Assembly (NCBI GenBank): GCA_002356455.1 | Contig: AP017968.1 | Coordinates: 2,418,001 to 2,482,000, forward strand | DNA from: Fusobacterium varium | GTDB lineage: Bacteria > Fusobacteriota > Fusobacteriia > Fusobacteriales > Fusobacteriaceae | DNA: 64,000 nt | Direction: 5' to 3' | Position numbers and translations under genes: made by a program | Shown: positions 63,166-64,000 of the stretch, one piece after another | How the letters are laid out: every line of letters begins with the position of its first letter | Position numbering within the stretch: the stretch's first letter is position 1 | Notes under the pieces: model-generated | What the model was told of the DNA's origin: nothing | The model's input: only the letters and a program-made list of their open reading frames with translations | The model's database searches: none

Positions 63166-64000
63166 TTACCCCCATACAGGGTTATATACTTTTCCAAATC
63201 CTGATATACTTTTAGCTGCTGTTCCTTTTAAATCTCCTGTCATTGTGCTTCCAACCAGTTTTACTGCTGTAGTGTCATTGAAAGTAGTTGGTTTATCTGC
63301 TACATTAGCCCAATTAGTAGGGAAGATTGCTGGCACATTTAATAAATCAGCCCATTTTACACTTACTGCTGTAGTGTCTCCCTTTTCTCCTTTAGGTCCT
63401 TGTATCCCTTGTGGTCCAATAGGAACTATGATATCCTGTGTAGCATTATTTGTTAAGGTTATTGTATAGATATTATTTCCATTGCTATCCTTATTTTTAA
63501 AAGTTATACTTTTTACACTTATTCCAGTATCTCCTTTTGCTCCAGTTAATCCTATATCCCCTTTCTCTCCCTTATCTCCTTTTTCACCTTTTAAAGTAGC
63601 TCTATTATCAACAATATATTTATCCAGTTCTGCTTTTTTACTGCTAGTATGGGAATTTAATTCAACCTTTTCTCCTTCTACAAGCTGATCTATTTCTAAT
63701 TCTTTAGCTGTCACATGATTATTTATTTCTTCTTTTTTACTGCTAGTATGAGTATTCAATTCTTGCTTTTTAGTAGTATTATAAGTATCAAGCTCTCCCT
63801 TTTTAGCTGTTGTATAAGTGGTTAGCTCTCCTTTTTTAATATCAGTATGAGAAGTTAATTCAACCTTCTCTCCTTCTGTAAAATGATCTATTTCTTTTTC
63901 TTTTCCTGTAGTATAGTCATTTATTTCTTCCTTCTTGCTATTAGTATGAGTATTTAGTTCATGTTTTTTTGTTTCTTTATGATTATCTAATTCTAATTTT
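63166..64000 (-). CDS. Phage tail fibre with hendecad and collagen-like repeats (partial)
   Basis: The frame is open from the right edge, giving about 277 visible residues; the N-terminus is outside the window. The first ~132 visible residues are twelve perfect 11-residue repeats of the type K-x-E-[L/I]-[N/D]-x-[H/Y/F]-x-x-x-K, which predict a right-handed (hendecad) coiled coil. Then come collagen-like Gly-x-Y triplets (GEKGDKGEKGDIGLTG), a small domain, a second Gly-x-Y stretch (IGPQGIQGPKGEKGD) and a C-terminal tip ending ISGFGKVYNPVWG. The build is typical of trimeric phage tail fibres. It begins the late gene cluster seen here. Confidence 0.88.
   Translation of the reverse strand, partial: KLELDNHKETKKHELNTHTNSKKEEINDYTTGKEKEIDHFTEGEKVELTSHTDIKKGELTTYTTAKKGELDTYNTTKKQELNTHTSSKKEEINNHVTAKELEIDQLVEGEKVELNSHTSSKKAELDKYIVDNRATLKGEKGDKGEKGDIGLTGAKGDTGISVKSITFKNKDSNGNNIYTITLTNNATQDIIVPIGPQGIQGPKGEKGDTTAVSVKWADLLNVPAIFPTNWANVADKPTTFNDTTAVKLVGSTMTGDLKGTAAKSISGFGKVYNPVWG
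63604..64000 (-). repeat. 33-bp in-frame repeats (hendecads) in the tail-fibre gene
   Basis: Twelve tandem 33-base units, each coding one 11-residue repeat, run from the right edge to about 63604. Repeat unit sequence is conserved at K.E[LI] and variable elsewhere. Confidence 0.8.

Noticed and set aside
63604-64000. Regular 33-bp direct repeats that could be mistaken for a CRISPR array
   Set aside because: The units are contiguous without spacers, stay in frame and encode a clear 11-residue protein repeat of a tail fibre.
1-64000. tRNA, rRNA or known riboswitch genes
   Set aside because: Intergenic regions were read for cloverleaf ends, CCA-type 3' ends and well-known riboswitch cores; none was convincing. 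A covariance-model scan would be decisive.

Overview
The window is low-GC DNA with strong AGGAGG-type ribosome sites, short intergenic gaps and many intrinsic terminators. Gene content (spmAB in a probable non-sporulator, an efp/earP pair, AzlCD, a CadA/ZntA-type ATPase, a FabG-thiolase pair) suggests a Fusobacterium, probably one of the larger-genome gut species. The genus call is inference from sequence character and protein families, not from a database search.

Layout. 1-9 kb holds the start of a PAS/sigma-54 activator (cut by the left edge), a hotdog thioesterase, a DUF523 protein, a DUF4184 membrane protein, a patatin, a YwqK-repeat lipoprotein, a FabG-type reductase with thiolase, a small exported protein and a methyltransferase. 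9-24 kb holds a P1B-2 metal ATPase with two metal-binding domains, two near-identical 1441-bp IS91-type elements (12.3 and 22.5 kb, same orientation) that share an in-frame TGA, an EcsC-like protein, the efp-earP-OYE gene group, a YbiT-type ABC-F protein, a nucleoside kinase and spmAB. 24-40 kb holds a complete dipeptide ABC transporter operon (dppABCDF), a YibE/F protein, rpsO, the mltG / radical SAM / tilS / ftsH operon with overlapping and non-ATG starts, and a DEAD-box helicase. 40-52 kb holds a creD-DUF2339-DUF3999 operon, azlCD, an IS1182-type element, dps, a 7-alpha-hydroxysteroid dehydrogenase-like SDR, an N-acyl-D-amino-acid deacylase and a QueG-like Fe-S protein.

52-64 kb is an accessory region of lower GC. 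It starts with a three-gene DUF262 / DUF3696-ATPase / unknown operon that looks like an anti-phage system, then a serine recombinase beside repeated motifs, a possible effector-immunity pair and two plus-strand cargo genes. The window ends in the late region of a prophage: tail fibre (hendecad repeats plus collagen-like repeats), two small proteins, a radical SAM enzyme, an endolysin-like protein, a holin-like protein and a small membrane protein.

The most unusual item is inside that late operon. The gene just upstream of the radical SAM enzyme encodes a 142-residue protein ending in six pentads of the form [C/S]-N-x-x-E, three of them CxxxE. The enzyme has a CxxxCxxC core and a C-x9-G-x4-C Twitch/SPASM-like motif. 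Together they look like a ranthipeptide-like peptide-modification cassette carried between the tail-fibre and lysis genes of a phage.
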